A DNA stretch of 64,000 nucleotides from positions 15,128,001 through 15,192,000 of the forward strand of contig JAILWY010000012.1 of assembly GCA_022113835.1 (NCBI GenBank). Reading direction: 5' to 3'. A model generated the notes under the pieces. The model ran no database searches. It worked only from the letters and a program-made list of their open reading frames with translations, and was not told where the DNA came from. Numbering within the stretch: the first letter of the stretch is position 1; each line of letters opens with the position of its first letter. The translations under genes and the position numbers were made by a program. Shown here piece after piece: positions 1 through 13,900 of the stretch. This stretch comes from Atopsyche davidsoni (taxonomy: Eukaryota; Arthropoda; Insecta; Trichoptera; Hydrobiosidae).

Positions 1-1812
1 AAACATTTACAGCAATTTTAAATAAAAATTTTAAAATTTCAAAACTCTTGGTAAGCCTTAGAAAGACACGTTAACTTTAGCAATATATTTCATGCCATAC
101 TTATCGGAATATAAATTAAATAAGACAAATGTTTTTCTTATCTTGTTTGATGTAAATTTTATTTTAGCTGTAATATTTTGAGGAGTATATTTTTCAACAT
201 TTACTGGTTCAATGGCAATGTTAATTTATGTTTATATATATTTAATAACGAAGCATTAATAATAACACTTAGAAACAGGATGAATCAGTTAAGCCTTTCA
301 GTAGCTGATTGGTCATATTTACAATAATCAAGATTCATTATCATATTAAAAATGCTTTCGATGAAATTGTCTTGGAACAAACATAAGTTTATTGCTAGGA
401 ATATTAATTCTACAGGGTATGTAGTCTTGAATTAATAAAAGACACTTGATAATCCCCCTCATTTATATGCTTCCTCAACCATTAAGTAGGTCGCTAACAC
501 CGCAATATTTCCCCTTTTTTTCACAGACTTTTTTTATAAACTATGTGCAAAAGTCAAGTTTTAAATTTCTTTCAGTCATTTTATTTAGAATTGTACAATT
601 CTGACAATAAAAAATCAAATAATAAATTTGTTCAGGTATATCGTATTTCATTATTTAATCCATAAAACTGAATAGTATAATTATTACTCAATCGTGGCTA
701 TTTTCATAACCGGGTTTCACAAACGGCCTCCATAAACTATCTATCGATTGATTGGTTACCGATTATAATCTAACTAATTGCTTTCAAACACGGCGCATAC
801 TGAGTTGCATGATGAAGATTACAAAACAAGCTTGCTGTAACGTATTTATTTGTAAAATAATCGAATACGATCGATTCTTGTATGCCATATCGTAATCGGA
901 AGTGCCCAGTGACTTGCCGGGTTTGGCGCTTGCCCGACCGCCGCGGTCATTGTACACAGCGGCCATATTTGGTGCAGCGCAACTACAAAAAACTAAAAAT
1001 AGATATGCCCTTGTTATATGCCGTCAAAACTGGTATATTTAAATAAATGTTTTTTTTTTTTAAATCTGTAATAATGTCGCGATCACCTAACGGTCGAAGC
1101 TTCTGATAACATATTCGATATACATATGTGTAACAATTTTATAATTTATGGTCTAATGTTTTAAATTAAAGTATTGCACAATATCGTTGGTAGGAAACTA
1201 GTTTTTAAGGGTTTGGTGATATTTTTGCCTGAATTATGATTGATCTGATTATACTGTGGAAAAATCACAATATTTCTGATAAAAAAATATATTTATTGTT
1301 TATTTATGTCTTTAAAGCGTAAAGGTTAACAATAGCTTGATAATTCACTAAAATGTACAGTTGTTAGGTTACGTATATTTGGTTTTTTTTTTTAAACTAA
1401 GATATCAAAGAGAGCGTATCACTGTTTTTTCATATCGATGAATGCAACAGAACGGTCGCGTGCGTAGTATCAACAATATGGCAAATGTCACATTTATCAC
1501 TGTGTTGCATGACTGGCTTTTATATTAAATATTATAAAGTGTGTACTTACCCGCGGAGCAGTCTCTCAAACGTTGCTAGTTATTTAAAATAAACATTTGA
1601 CATTTGAAAGCGGAAATCGTTTTATTGTTATGTAATCATGAAAAATTAGGGTTATTATTATTCTGCAGTTATGCATTTATTATATTAAATTGATCTCCAT
1701 ATATCGCTATCCTTTCTAATTGGCCTTACATATATATATCACAGATTTGTGATACATATTTTTATTTTATTTGTACATGTATATAACTGAACTTTTTATT
1801 TATTTATTTCAG
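1..1812. other. Non-coding, 5-prime intron of CHS1
   Basis: No gene was found. Exon 2a begins right after a pyrimidine-rich acceptor ending at 1812, so this stretch is probably intron between an untranslated exon 1 (outside or unseen) and exon 2a. The only unusual block is GC-rich and CpG-bearing, about 880-975; it could be regulatory. The small minus-strand open frame there is not convincing. Confidence 0.5.
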
Positions 1813-1925
1813 ATCTGGTGAATCAAAATGGCGGCACCCGGGGTGAGACACCGGGACGGGGAGGGAAGCGACGACAACTCTGATGATGAGAATACTCCCT
1901 TCGGCCATGATATCTACGGGGGAAG
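1813..1925 (+). CDS. CHS1: CHS1 exon 2a: alternative start exon, residues 1-33
   Basis: A 5-prime UTR of 15 bases follows the acceptor, then ATG at 1828 with A at -3 and G at +4, a strong start context. It encodes [20 protein letters not shown] followed by [12 protein letters not shown], an acidic cytosolic N-terminus very like that of other lepidopteran CHS1 proteins (Asp/Ser-rich, then DIYGG). The donor GTAAGC leaves phase 2; the AG joins C of exon 3 to make serine. It is an alternative to exon 2b at 19874. Two start exons have been reported for Ostrinia CHSA. Confidence 0.93.
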
Positions 1926-4900
1926 GTAAGCTGATACTTTGACTTATTTTCAAAAGTTTAATGTATTTATCGACCTAGCCTCAAACAACAACTAACGGAT
2001 AAAAAAACTAAACCCCTTATATTTTTTCACAAACTCATTTTAATTGACATTAACGATTTCTTGTATTGGCCATATACACATGAAAAATAAGTTTATCTTT
2101 ACCATATATGCATTTCAAGTAATCAAGTTAATCACTTAAATCGATGTAACCTTCCGTGTGATTACTTTTTTTAATATATAATATTTTTATGCAAGTTTGA
2201 GGTCTAGTGGGTATATAACACAAACGTGCATAATGCCTGCAAACAGCATCATATATTCTACTTAGTATTATTAGCCGACATGTTCTAGAATTACAAAAGG
2301 ATCTGCTATCTTGCCGGGCACACGACCCGAGGCAGAGGCTCGGCTGCAAATGTCAAGATTATAAATGACCCGCCGGCTGACTACTCCCAAGTCTCGTGTC
2401 AGTTTCGCTGAAATGCCAAGGCAGTCTCTGGTTTTCCACTGTACACTCCAGGCTATTTGCTCTTGCGTTGCTTATTATAAATTAGAATAATTTTGCCGAT
2501 TTAGCACTCTATTTATCATCTTATGAAGCCTTAAATATGATATCGCCCGGCAGTTCATTTGAATAAACAAAGATTCTAATCTCTCGCAAAGGCCATTGTT
2601 CTACAGATCACTGCAATGCACGCTAATTTTAAATTTTTCATGTTTATTTGTGCTCTTCTTACAGTAGTGCATAAAATAAGTACATAGTGTAAATTAATGA
2701 ATCGCATGTTTTAGCCACAATTTTCTTGCAATGGATGGTTATATTTATACAAAGAAAATACAATAAACTTTGAATTGATGCGACAATAAACAAATACCGC
2801 TTTATGGTATATTTTCATTATAAACTTTATATTGCACCATATATTCGTGATAATCATAATAAAACATTTTAAAACTCTTTGCCATAGATGGATTTTTAAA
2901 TCGTGGTCGTATAGTAATAAACCAACTTAATAAATTGGAACGATTTTAATCTTTTTATTTATAATTAGTAAAATTTCAAATTGAAGGTAATTTATTTATG
3001 ATACTATATCGAATAGAAGGTGTCTATTATTGTATATAAGAGCTATAATTTCAATTTAGTAAATTCGACACAGACTGAAAAACTACACGACTGAGTACTT
3101 GTTATATGTATCACTAGCAATAATTCATTGCCACGTACACATTTCCAATCGAACCTTTTTTTAGTATATCAAGGTTGTTTTTAAAAAAAGTATAACTTCA
3201 AAATCAATCCGGAATAGTGACCAAACTATATTCTTACCAAATAAAAAATACAATAAAACCGCGCGTTGCTAAAGTGCTATTTTATAACATAAATATTAAA
3301 TGCTATATTTTATAATTTATATGACTTGCATATTTTATTTTACTACATATAAAAATCATTATAGAAGATAGTAAATTTTTTTTTTATAAATAATACAAAA
3401 TCAACGTTTTCATAAAATTTTTAAAAGTTTACTTAATCACATAAAGTAAAATGTAATATTTTCTCCTTGTATTAATCATAATAATTATTTAATTTGGGTT
3501 CCAATTATAATGTATTCTATCATTGCATTGTCATGTTTTACCATTACATTCTATTTATTTAACTTTCAATGCCAATATATCTAATGTAAAGGTTAACCTC
3601 CAATGGATTATTGAATAATTTTAAACGAATTATACACCGAGTATGCAATATGAACCTATCTACCTTCACATTATAAGGAATACTTATATGATATGACGTA
3701 CTGACTCGAGTATGTTAATATGTATGACTTCAGTATAAACGTGACTCAGCCAAAATTCCAAGCTTTTATAGTAACAATATTGACATTATTAACGTTTGTA
3801 TATATTAAAAATAACTTAAAAGAACTAAATCAATTATATAAATTGTCATGTAAACCAGTAATTAGCATAGTTGCGTACTGACCACTTATGGTGTTACTTA
3901 AAGAGGGTGTAAATATTCAGTTTCATACATATTAAAAACTACTTGCAGATTTTAAAATGAAAAAAAAACTTTTATATTTTAGACATGAGCTCTTTTTTTC
4001 TTTAAAATATGAAATATTTCGGAAACAAACTATACACACTTGCTTTTGGTTAAAACTTAATTACGGTGGTTTTTTAAGTCATAGTATAATAATGTAATGA
4101 GATATTATTATCCCAATATATCTTGACAAAAATATAATATTTTATTTTGTTTCCCAAAATAATAAAAAAGTTCGAAAAAGTAATTTAATTGTACGTTTAT
4201 CCCAAATTTTTGAACGTGTAATATTTTAAGGCTACATTGTTGAATATATCTAATTCTGTTTCAGATGTTTTTCCACGCTTGCGAAAATGTTTTTTTTTTA
4301 TATGCGTGTTAGGTTTATCTTGTTTTTCGAAGATGATTCTCACACGATACGCGTTCAACAATGTTAAGTTAAATATTGTCGGCTCGGGGCCTGAACAATA
4401 CGAAATCATGTCACACCGACCACTGTTACGCGCAGGTTATCCGAATAACGGATTATCAATTTAATTACGAATGAAAACAGTACTCTGATAGCGCCGGGAA
4501 CAGAACGGTGACCTTATAACTAGAGGCCGTTACTTTTATCATTTAATGAATATAATTTAATAATTTTTTCCATTCTTATTCATAATCATTGTATTTCATT
4601 TTTATGCCAAAACCACAAGTGCTGTGTATAAATACGCTAAACGGTTATATTAAATAAAATAATAACCAAAAAAAATTTCAGCGCAAAAAAACCTGATTGT
4701 TGATTTTTATGAATCAATTCGATGTATGATAAATGTATTTTTGTGGAAATGTCGATATGCAAAAAACTGCATAAATCATGAAATAGAAGCTACACAAATT
4801 AAAAAATAAATAAAGTAATAATTATAAATGTATGAGCACCAATTATAAATCATAAATAATGTAATTTTACTGTGAAAACATATGGACAGAACGTTGTAAT

Positions 4901-7900
4901 AGTTGCAAAATAACCACACAAAAATTTGAGGTTAGTAACTGCTACATTTGATGAATAGTTAGCAAGGCATATGAACCAGTTAATTAAAAAAAATATTTTA
5001 TTAAGCATGTAGTAACATTTCAACACCCAAACAAAATTCGTTCATTAGTTTAAACACTCGATAAAAAAATACTCAGTTACATTTGGGTATAGCCTTAAGT
5101 TAAACAATGGCTGTAAAGCTGTATTGAATAATATTGAATCGAATATGACTCGTCTTATTGTATAATCTGCAATTACTCAAGAGGATTTCCTGTTACTCTA
5201 TATTGTTCTCACAAGTCAAACTCAACGTATTCAATAGATTAAATTCATCTTTAATTGATAACAGCTTTGCACTTAGCAAAAACGTTGCTGTAAATTTCAA
5301 ACACGCGCCTTATCAGTTACTTATCAGATAAATTCATGATTATTTCTGGAATTTTCTGATAGTAATATATTTTTATAATTTATTTTAAGAAAATACTAAA
5401 ATCAACACATAGCTTAAAAAAATGAATGCATGTATATTTAAAACTCATATGCCACTACTGTAAACTTTAAAAGTATTATTTCGACACCAGCTTTGCGTTT
5501 TTGAGAACAAATCGTAAGCCACTTAAATAAGTATAACGTACAGTACAATAAGACAGACAATGGACTAATTTTGTGCAGTAAATTTTTATATCTGTACTGT
5601 TTGAAATAGTATTGTGCTAACAGTTTCCGCATGAAATAAAAATGCTGCTAAGAATCTCGCCGACCTTGGCTGGCGTTTGGAACTTTCGATTTTTTATAGC
5701 AAAATGTATCAGTTTTTTTGTTCGCGGCAATACAATGGAGGCTTTCAAAGTCACGGAGTAGTGCTTATTAAACTGCAATATATATTTTATTGTGTTTTTT
5801 TTTATTTACTGGAACGCTTTTTATATCACTAAGGTGCATGTTTGACAAAAAATAAATTTAAAGTCATCAGTGTATAGATATACACTTAAAAAAAATAATT
5901 GCCTCTTTGCAGATTCTGATACAGTAACTATAATACATGTTAACTCTTAACATTTAAATGTATATTCAATCACATCAGCTATTATTAAATATGAGTTTTA
6001 CATTATATAAAACTTAAAATAGATTTATAATAATAATTAATGTGCTAGAATAATTGTGGGGAAAAACTTGTAATAAGTCACTAAAATATCTATTACTTAT
6101 CACCTCGGGCAGACGTAATTAGATTTGTAGACACGAAATTTTATAATTTTCTATCATCTCACTGAATTAAATTATATATATTTTGAAGTATGTGCCCAAT
6201 GAATTATAAGATGACAAAAATATTCGGTGTTTTTATAAATCTGTTAAGTTGCATTATTATATATTAACAAAGTTATCAAAAATTAAAAAAGAAACTCTAC
6301 AACTCTTCATTCGTTTACGAATTTCCTGTAAACCCATTTTTTTATTTTATGTAAAGCTTTATCATAAATAATACTGGCTATTTTAAGAGTTGACTTTATG
6401 TATAAATTTATAACTCAAGATACACAAAAGACCGCCAAAAGGTACATAAGAATACGCAATTTAATCGCCATAAATTTGCCTCGGAATACCAATGTTTATG
6501 TAACTTCTTTATATTTGGATTCAAGTTAAGTGTCAATACAATCGAAATGCATTGAGGCACGTTTGATTTCCGATAAACCCTCTAATACGACATATGCTCT
6601 GTAATCTTTAGAATCCCACATGATTTAACACATCGTTTCAGTAAAGTTAAAGCTTTCGGTTTAATGTCGAAACAAAATACCGTATTATTTAATCGTATTT
6701 TAATATAATTTAGTACTTTGTTTTATTTATATTAACAGTTGAAAAATTGATGGAATATTTCTGTCAAAAGATTATTGCGCTAATTTAAATTAAAATCGCA
6801 TATTTTGCATGCTGTTATAATTTATATTAAATATCAAAGTGTTATAATATTATTATTAACAATAGAATAGGGAAGGCTTCTCAGCGTATTTGGTGCAAAA
6901 AGTGAACGTTTCTATTCGCCGACTCCGAATAATTTGAATATAATGACAAGCGAAATGTTTAAATGGTGCAAGCCTCAGTTCAAGAAGGCGTTGGGATCTC
7001 ACTCGGGGGTGTATCGACCTTTACGAAGGCTGTATTCTCGAAGTACCCCGTCTTCCATGTGGTTCAGCCATGCAGAGCCTTTTTTAACAATCAATTTTAT
7101 ATTACAAGGATTCTCCTTGTTTTGTTTTGTAGTACATTTTTGTAAGTCTTATTGGTTTTGATTGATGATTCTTCAACCTCGAGTGACTCGAGTCTTTATT
7201 TGAATGCAGTTTTAATTTCACATTTGAAAGTCTTAACACGTCATTAATAATGATGAAATGTATATTTTTAATTTAAAAGTGAAGCGAATAATGGTTAATA
7301 AATTCTTCAGAATTATACTTGACGTTAATAGATGATACATAATAAATAGCACAGAATCGGATTTCAGATATATTTGCAATATGTTTTAATTTAAAGAAAA
7401 AGCGAGAGAAACCAAAGCGATGAGAAAAAGAGAAGAGCTCATTTTATTGATAGTATCATTAGTTTTGATACTTTATTAAACATTTATAAATCATTATATT
7501 GATTTTCATTATTTTGAAATTGGATGATTTTTATTAGGACGTATTGGCTTTGGTATCAGTTTGTGAATATCATTATATTATTAAGATAGTTTTTATTTAT
7601 TTTCGAAGAGCTTTAAAATAAATAAATAACAACCAGGCAATGACTTAATTACGATAAAAATAAACTGTACATTGCATAAATCTACTTCAGTGAACGACCG
7701 TGTATAAGATGGTAGGGCTTCGATACTTCCTCTCGTGGGTGTACGCCATATTTTATGGTCTTCGAACCATTTTATTCAGTATCGCTGACTAAAGCTAGTA
7801 TTACTGTTAAGGATTAATGACGTAATTTATTTTTACTCTACAATCTTAAAGACAAAGCTAGGATTTTGTCAAAATATTCAGTGATTGACCGCATCAAAAG

Positions 7901-10900
7901 TTTAGTAAAATCAGATTAAGATTGAGCACTCGAGCTTATGAATAATATAAGCAGGTAATTACTTTAACTAATATTTAATTGCTGAATGTTCGATTTTTTT
8001 AATTACAATAAAACTTGGATTATAATACTTGTTCCAAATATTTTTTTTAGTATGTTAGTGTACACGATCGGCGTATTGTAATTAAATGCTATATCAATTA
8101 ATCAACAAATCCATCGTCTTGCTGTGCACGCACGTGGTGACGTAAGCAGTGTTATTTTCTCACGGTGAGTTTTCACCAATGAAGAATTTTCCTGTAAGGT
8201 CATCTTGTTTATTAACATTTTTGCAACTGTAATTTTCATTTCAAAGGAATGACAATAGTCCATATAATGCTTTTATGTTAGTCACATGTCGTTGCGAAAG
8301 CTACTGGTGATTTTCCATTGAAACCTGAAATGATTCTAGTCTTTATACCCGGAGGTACTGTGCTAATTCACGTAAAGGCCGAAATATTTGTCATCGATTA
8401 CGAGTCCATTAATAAATCATTGCGTATTAGACCTGTTTGTAGCATATTTAAACGAACATATGGATTCGTTTCTATAACAAAGCATTCACATTTTATTAGT
8501 TAGTACACTGAATTTTAATAAAAATGTTTATAGTTTACATGTAAACGTACTTACAGTGTGTAAATGAATTCACAAATTTCGTTCTTTATAAATACTATTT
8601 TTTTATATAAAATTCAATTTATAGTATAAAACTACGAAAATAAGGTTCTATTGGGCTTACTGCTTGGCTTGCCGTTTTTTCGGTGTGTTATGCATTTATA
8701 GGTTTTAAAATTGTATTGCAGAGTACTTTTGTTACAAACCAGACCTTTATATGATATTTTTCTGATGCCAACATTCGTATCTGTTACTTTCTTAGCACAT
8801 ACTCATATATTATGTCCATTGTAAATTTATACGACTGATTGTCTTTTTTTCTTGAGAAATTGTGTTGTCCGTAGTTGGGCCCTTGGCATTTCAATTGACA
8901 ATAAAATTCGGTAAATTACTCTTCTCACGTGCTCAGGCGTCTTGCACATTTTGAGTTTATACTGAAAAGATAGTTATACGAAATATTACAAACATTTTAA
9001 ACACTTACCTGTTTTTTTATACATGATTTCTTTGAAGAGTGCTACGTGCATTGAATGAGTTATTACAACAAAACCGTGCTGTTTTTTTACCCACAGGAAT
9101 CACGAGTTTTTTTTTCTGTTTAAACACCAGCATTAAAAGCAATTTATTGAAATGCATTTTTGAAAGCCATTTACTTATACACTATACCAACCTGCCAATT
9201 GCGTTTTATGTGAGGAAAATGTTTCTCGAAACTGTATTGTACTCGGATTGTATAATACTTATATATTGCAATATATTCACACGGAAATTAGTCACACTGA
9301 GTCCTTTATCAAGGCGTCACTATTCTTTTTTCTTGTTTCAACTTCATCAATACTGAATTAATATATTGTCAAGACACGCTTAGCATCACCAGCAAGTGGA
9401 TATTACATAAACTTGCGCCAATCCAATATCACTGCCGATCTTTCATCAAACCTCCTTAGTTCTGATCTACTACGCCATTTTGAACTAACTGATTTCTTAA
9501 TTCTTTTAAAAAAAACCTAAATTTATATCGATACAAACAACGGTTTTTTAATTATAAAACCAAAATGAATATTCTGACTTAAAACAAAGGTGGATCTGCA
9601 TACCGAAAAAACATATTCAAATTTGTATTCAAATTACAAACAAAGGAGCTATATATAAATATATATTTATTCGAATATAAACTGCTGACATGATTTGACA
9701 TATATTTTATTGATAAAGACAATTTTTTTAAACGTTTTTAAATGATGTGTGCTCAAGTGTAATGTTAACCATATCGACTCTATCCAGTTGTACTCGGACC
9801 TAACTATACGGCCAACGGTGGTGCAAGTGACCCAGATTTGATTTTATACTGTGTAGTCAAATGTAGCAAAACTAATCCATTGACTTTCCAAGCGGTGCTT
9901 GGCACTGGTTGCGCACATAGCATTTTCCTGTTAAAACCGTGTCTCGCACTAACAAGGATATTATCTCCTGATAATATCCTTCAACAGTGAAATATTTATT
10001 TTGCGTAGAATAATCCACTGTTGAAAGTTAATCGAAATATATCACACTGCGTAGAAGGCCGTTGAAATCATAATAATGAGTCTGTATGATTTACTGTGAT
10101 TTTGGATCTTGACGTTGGGAATATCAACTGAAAGCCAAATATAAAGATTCACGTATTTCTGGTTGGTCTTTTACTCTTCAAGCGTCAAGCTTGCCTCGAG
10201 CGTTATATTTTTATGCGGTGTGCTTTTAAAGCTCGCGTGTCTGTCCGCCTGCATATCTTTTGTGGCGGGCTGGCGCAAGTTCAAGTGGCTGCGAGCGAAT
10301 CGCTTTCGGATACTCCAATAGCCGGATCACAGAGATATTTCGCAAGTGAATCGGTCGGCACAATGGAGTGGGTGACGCAATGCCCACTGCCGACGGTGAT
10401 CGTGGAAGCCAAAGGCCCTCGACGGGGAACCAGATCATTTGATCGTACCTACCACAGTTTAGCATTAAATCGCGCATTGTTCAAAATGGCGGCGGGAAAA
10501 AAGACACCGCCATTTAAAAACTGTTTTATTGTTATTTGAATTTTAAATTATAGAGGCCGACAAACGGTTATCGTGCTGAATTGTTTTGATGTTTCGAATA
10601 CTCCACTTGAACGCCTTTCTGTAGATATTAGAAACTACGTGCGTTTATTACCAATATCAACGCCGAATCTTGTTTCTTTTTTTCTTCTCAATAAGAATTG
10701 TTGAGTAACAGGCAATCATTGTTTTGTGTAGGAGCTATTTAAGTACCAGATATATGTTTTATTATTAACATTATCTAACACATTTTCTATATTATTTATC
10801 AAATCACTTCTGGGTAGTATGTTTTAATGACGTCATACGGTAACCAAACTACTTGATCAATAAACCGTGTTTCAATTATCATTGGATGGCGTTACAAATA

Positions 10901-13900
10901 CAATGATAAAATAATTTACTATAAATACTTTAAAAACGTGTAATTTATCTATTTATAACCGTATCACATTTACTGATCAATCTAAATGTTTATTATATTA
11001 TCAACTCTTGGCCAATAGTAGCGGCCATGTCAGTCAGAACTCTTCACCTGACAGTAATAATAAAAAGAAGTTTATCCACTCAATTCATATCGTTATGATT
11101 CAACAAAAGATATCAAAGATTTATAATATCGAGTGTTTACTTAATAATTTCCCACATCAACGACCGACCGAAAAAGGCCCTCCGTCAGTCAAATATAAAA
11201 GTTTATTTGATAAACAAGTAAGATCTGATTACTTCAGTAAAGAAAACAAAACTGGTCATTTCTATTTTAAACCACTATGAGTGTATTGATCTTTTCAAAA
11301 AGTTTATTATTTGAATATACTGGGCTATTGACCTTTCATGATATATTACAGTCCGGCTTAATATTTGATTAAGTATTGTCACAAAAGTCAAGACGTTGTT
11401 TTTATTACTATCGAATCGTTAACTAACGTGGGCGAAACACAAGTAACAAACTAGTTCTGAACTTTTATAAATCAAATCATTTTAGTATTTTACCAACTAT
11501 CTACATAACGTGATGGAAATACGAATTTCCGAAATACACTAGATTTTGATTTGATATTAAAAAGTCAAATAAGCGTGATAAGGAGCACTAATTTTTTATT
11601 ACTTTTTTTAAAGTCACCAAGACAAATATCTTGGCATTTAATCACAAACTTTTTATGTCTTATAATACTTTGTTACTAAAACTATTCAACGTGGCTTTAA
11701 TAATTCTTTGATTTTATTTATTTTTCAAATAATACTAATGACTGCAAGAATATCAAGCTATCATTTAACTAAATTTCTTGATAGTGCGTAATAAATATGA
11801 AATGCAAAAGAAGACAATTTTTATTGATTTTTCAAGAGGTTGTCACGTGTACCAATTTTATTTTAACAAAATTTTTAAGCCTCTTTTTAAATTGCTAATA
11901 ATAAATAATCTGAATCAATATGACAAAAACTATGAGCAACTAATATTTTTTTCCGATTGCTATACTCGTTTTAGATTTATGTGGTTTTCTGCAAAAGGTC
12001 CACTCCCGGGGGGTTTCACCCACGCAAATCTGATTCTTACTTATATGGATTAATGAGAATTAAACAAAATGTCACTTCCTGGTAGAAAGTCCACAGTTGT
12101 AGTGTGCCTGCAATATATTAAGGTTGATCAGTAAATCCTTATTTCAGCAATCTACTAACACTAAATTACAAAGCCGCAGTTTGATCTTGATCAATAACTC
12201 TGTGAAAAACAATCGCCGACAATACCACAGATGGTGCCACTAAATAATAATACTTTTCTTCTTCTTGTAGTATTGATTTTATTTGTTTTAAATGTGTAAG
12301 TCATTGCAGTCTCGTGTTGTTCGAAATAACAGCCTTGAGGATTAATGTGGAATAAATTCTTTAACAGGGAATACAAGACAGGCAGAAATAAACTCTCGAT
12401 GTAGATAACGAAACGTCGAAGGAAAACCCAACTAAATTTATATTGCACTGAACTAAATGTATGTTTGGATTTATCTCACGAAACGGACAATAAAAATAAG
12501 AATAACACCCGCAACACGCTTTTATTGCATTTATATTTCATGCATGTTTTTACGGCCACAGTTCACACAAAGTATTGCCGAATTTACAATAGTAAATCAA
12601 ATTTCTCGTTTCTGCAACGTTCATTTAGTTTAATTATTTATAAACTGTCGCTTTTGTTCACACATCTCTAATACACTCCCGGGAAGTAGGGCAAGCCGTA
12701 AACTTTATATTTTACGGGTAATTTTAAAATGAGTCCACGACGATTTAATATTGCTTGCAATATTATAAAAATATTAACGATACTATTGCCACCTATCGGA
12801 TATGTGAGAAAACATAATAAACAGTAGCAAACAATGGCAGTTAGATGGCGAACCATTCGAGCATGAAGATATTCATTAATATTCTTTGATTTCATAAATG
12901 TTGAATCTCAACAATTTTAGTCCTTACTTTTTTATTTTATTAATTCTTCAACTTATGCGAAAATGAATTTTTTTTTTTACACATATTTTTCCTTAAACAA
13001 ACATAATAACTAAAATAGAGAAATCCATGTACGCTACCACCTAAACCACATGCTGTAAGCCCCATAACCTGCGCCAGAAGCAGGGGACAGCCACATAACG
13101 TATTATAAGAATACCCCTAACAACTATTGTAAATTGACATAAAATAAAATAAATAATCTTAATTTTTTTTTTAATAATCGGAAAAGCTAGTCGTTGGACG
13201 ATTTGTTATTTTTAATAACAATTTATTAAATAAAATTCTTATTGTTTTCGCCATTTTGTTCTCGATTAAAAATGATCACAAAACACAGCAAAAATGACAT
13301 CTATCGACCCATTTTCAAGCTTTTTTGCTTATTATCATAAAACATTATTTGTAAAAAAAAAATTACATATATTAATAAAATCAAATATTGTTTTACTAAC
13401 ACTTATGCAGTGAACATTTATTTAAATAACAAAACAAGTAAAAACATTATTTCGTTTGGGTTGATATTTTCAAACGGTTGATTAAACAAATAACTTTTTG
13501 ATCATTTTAGAAGCAATTTTTTTTTAACCGTGCCGATGTATTTTTATCAAGAATATATTTATAGTAATTATTAATCATTTTTTCAAGAATTTCTATTAAA
13601 AGACCAAGTATGAAAATACGTTTTGTTTACAGATGGCGCTTATATTTAAAATAAATATTTTCAATTTTAAGTAAAACAGACAGATTTTTTACCGGCTTTA
13701 CTAGAAAGTTAAGCAAATTTACGATTGAATAAAACTTGTATGTTTTGTATAATATACGTGGATATCGCATGTCAACAAAGTAATTTACTTTTGATATAAA
13801 TTTAATTAATCTAGCGTTAAACATGTGTAGAAAGTCGATGAAAACTCAAATAACTGTTAACACATCACACGATCTATATACATATTATTAATACCTTGCT

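Noticed and set aside
8318..8503. 61-codon frame with a GGT-rich start
   Set aside because: Short, no domain, AT-rich codons and no splice context.
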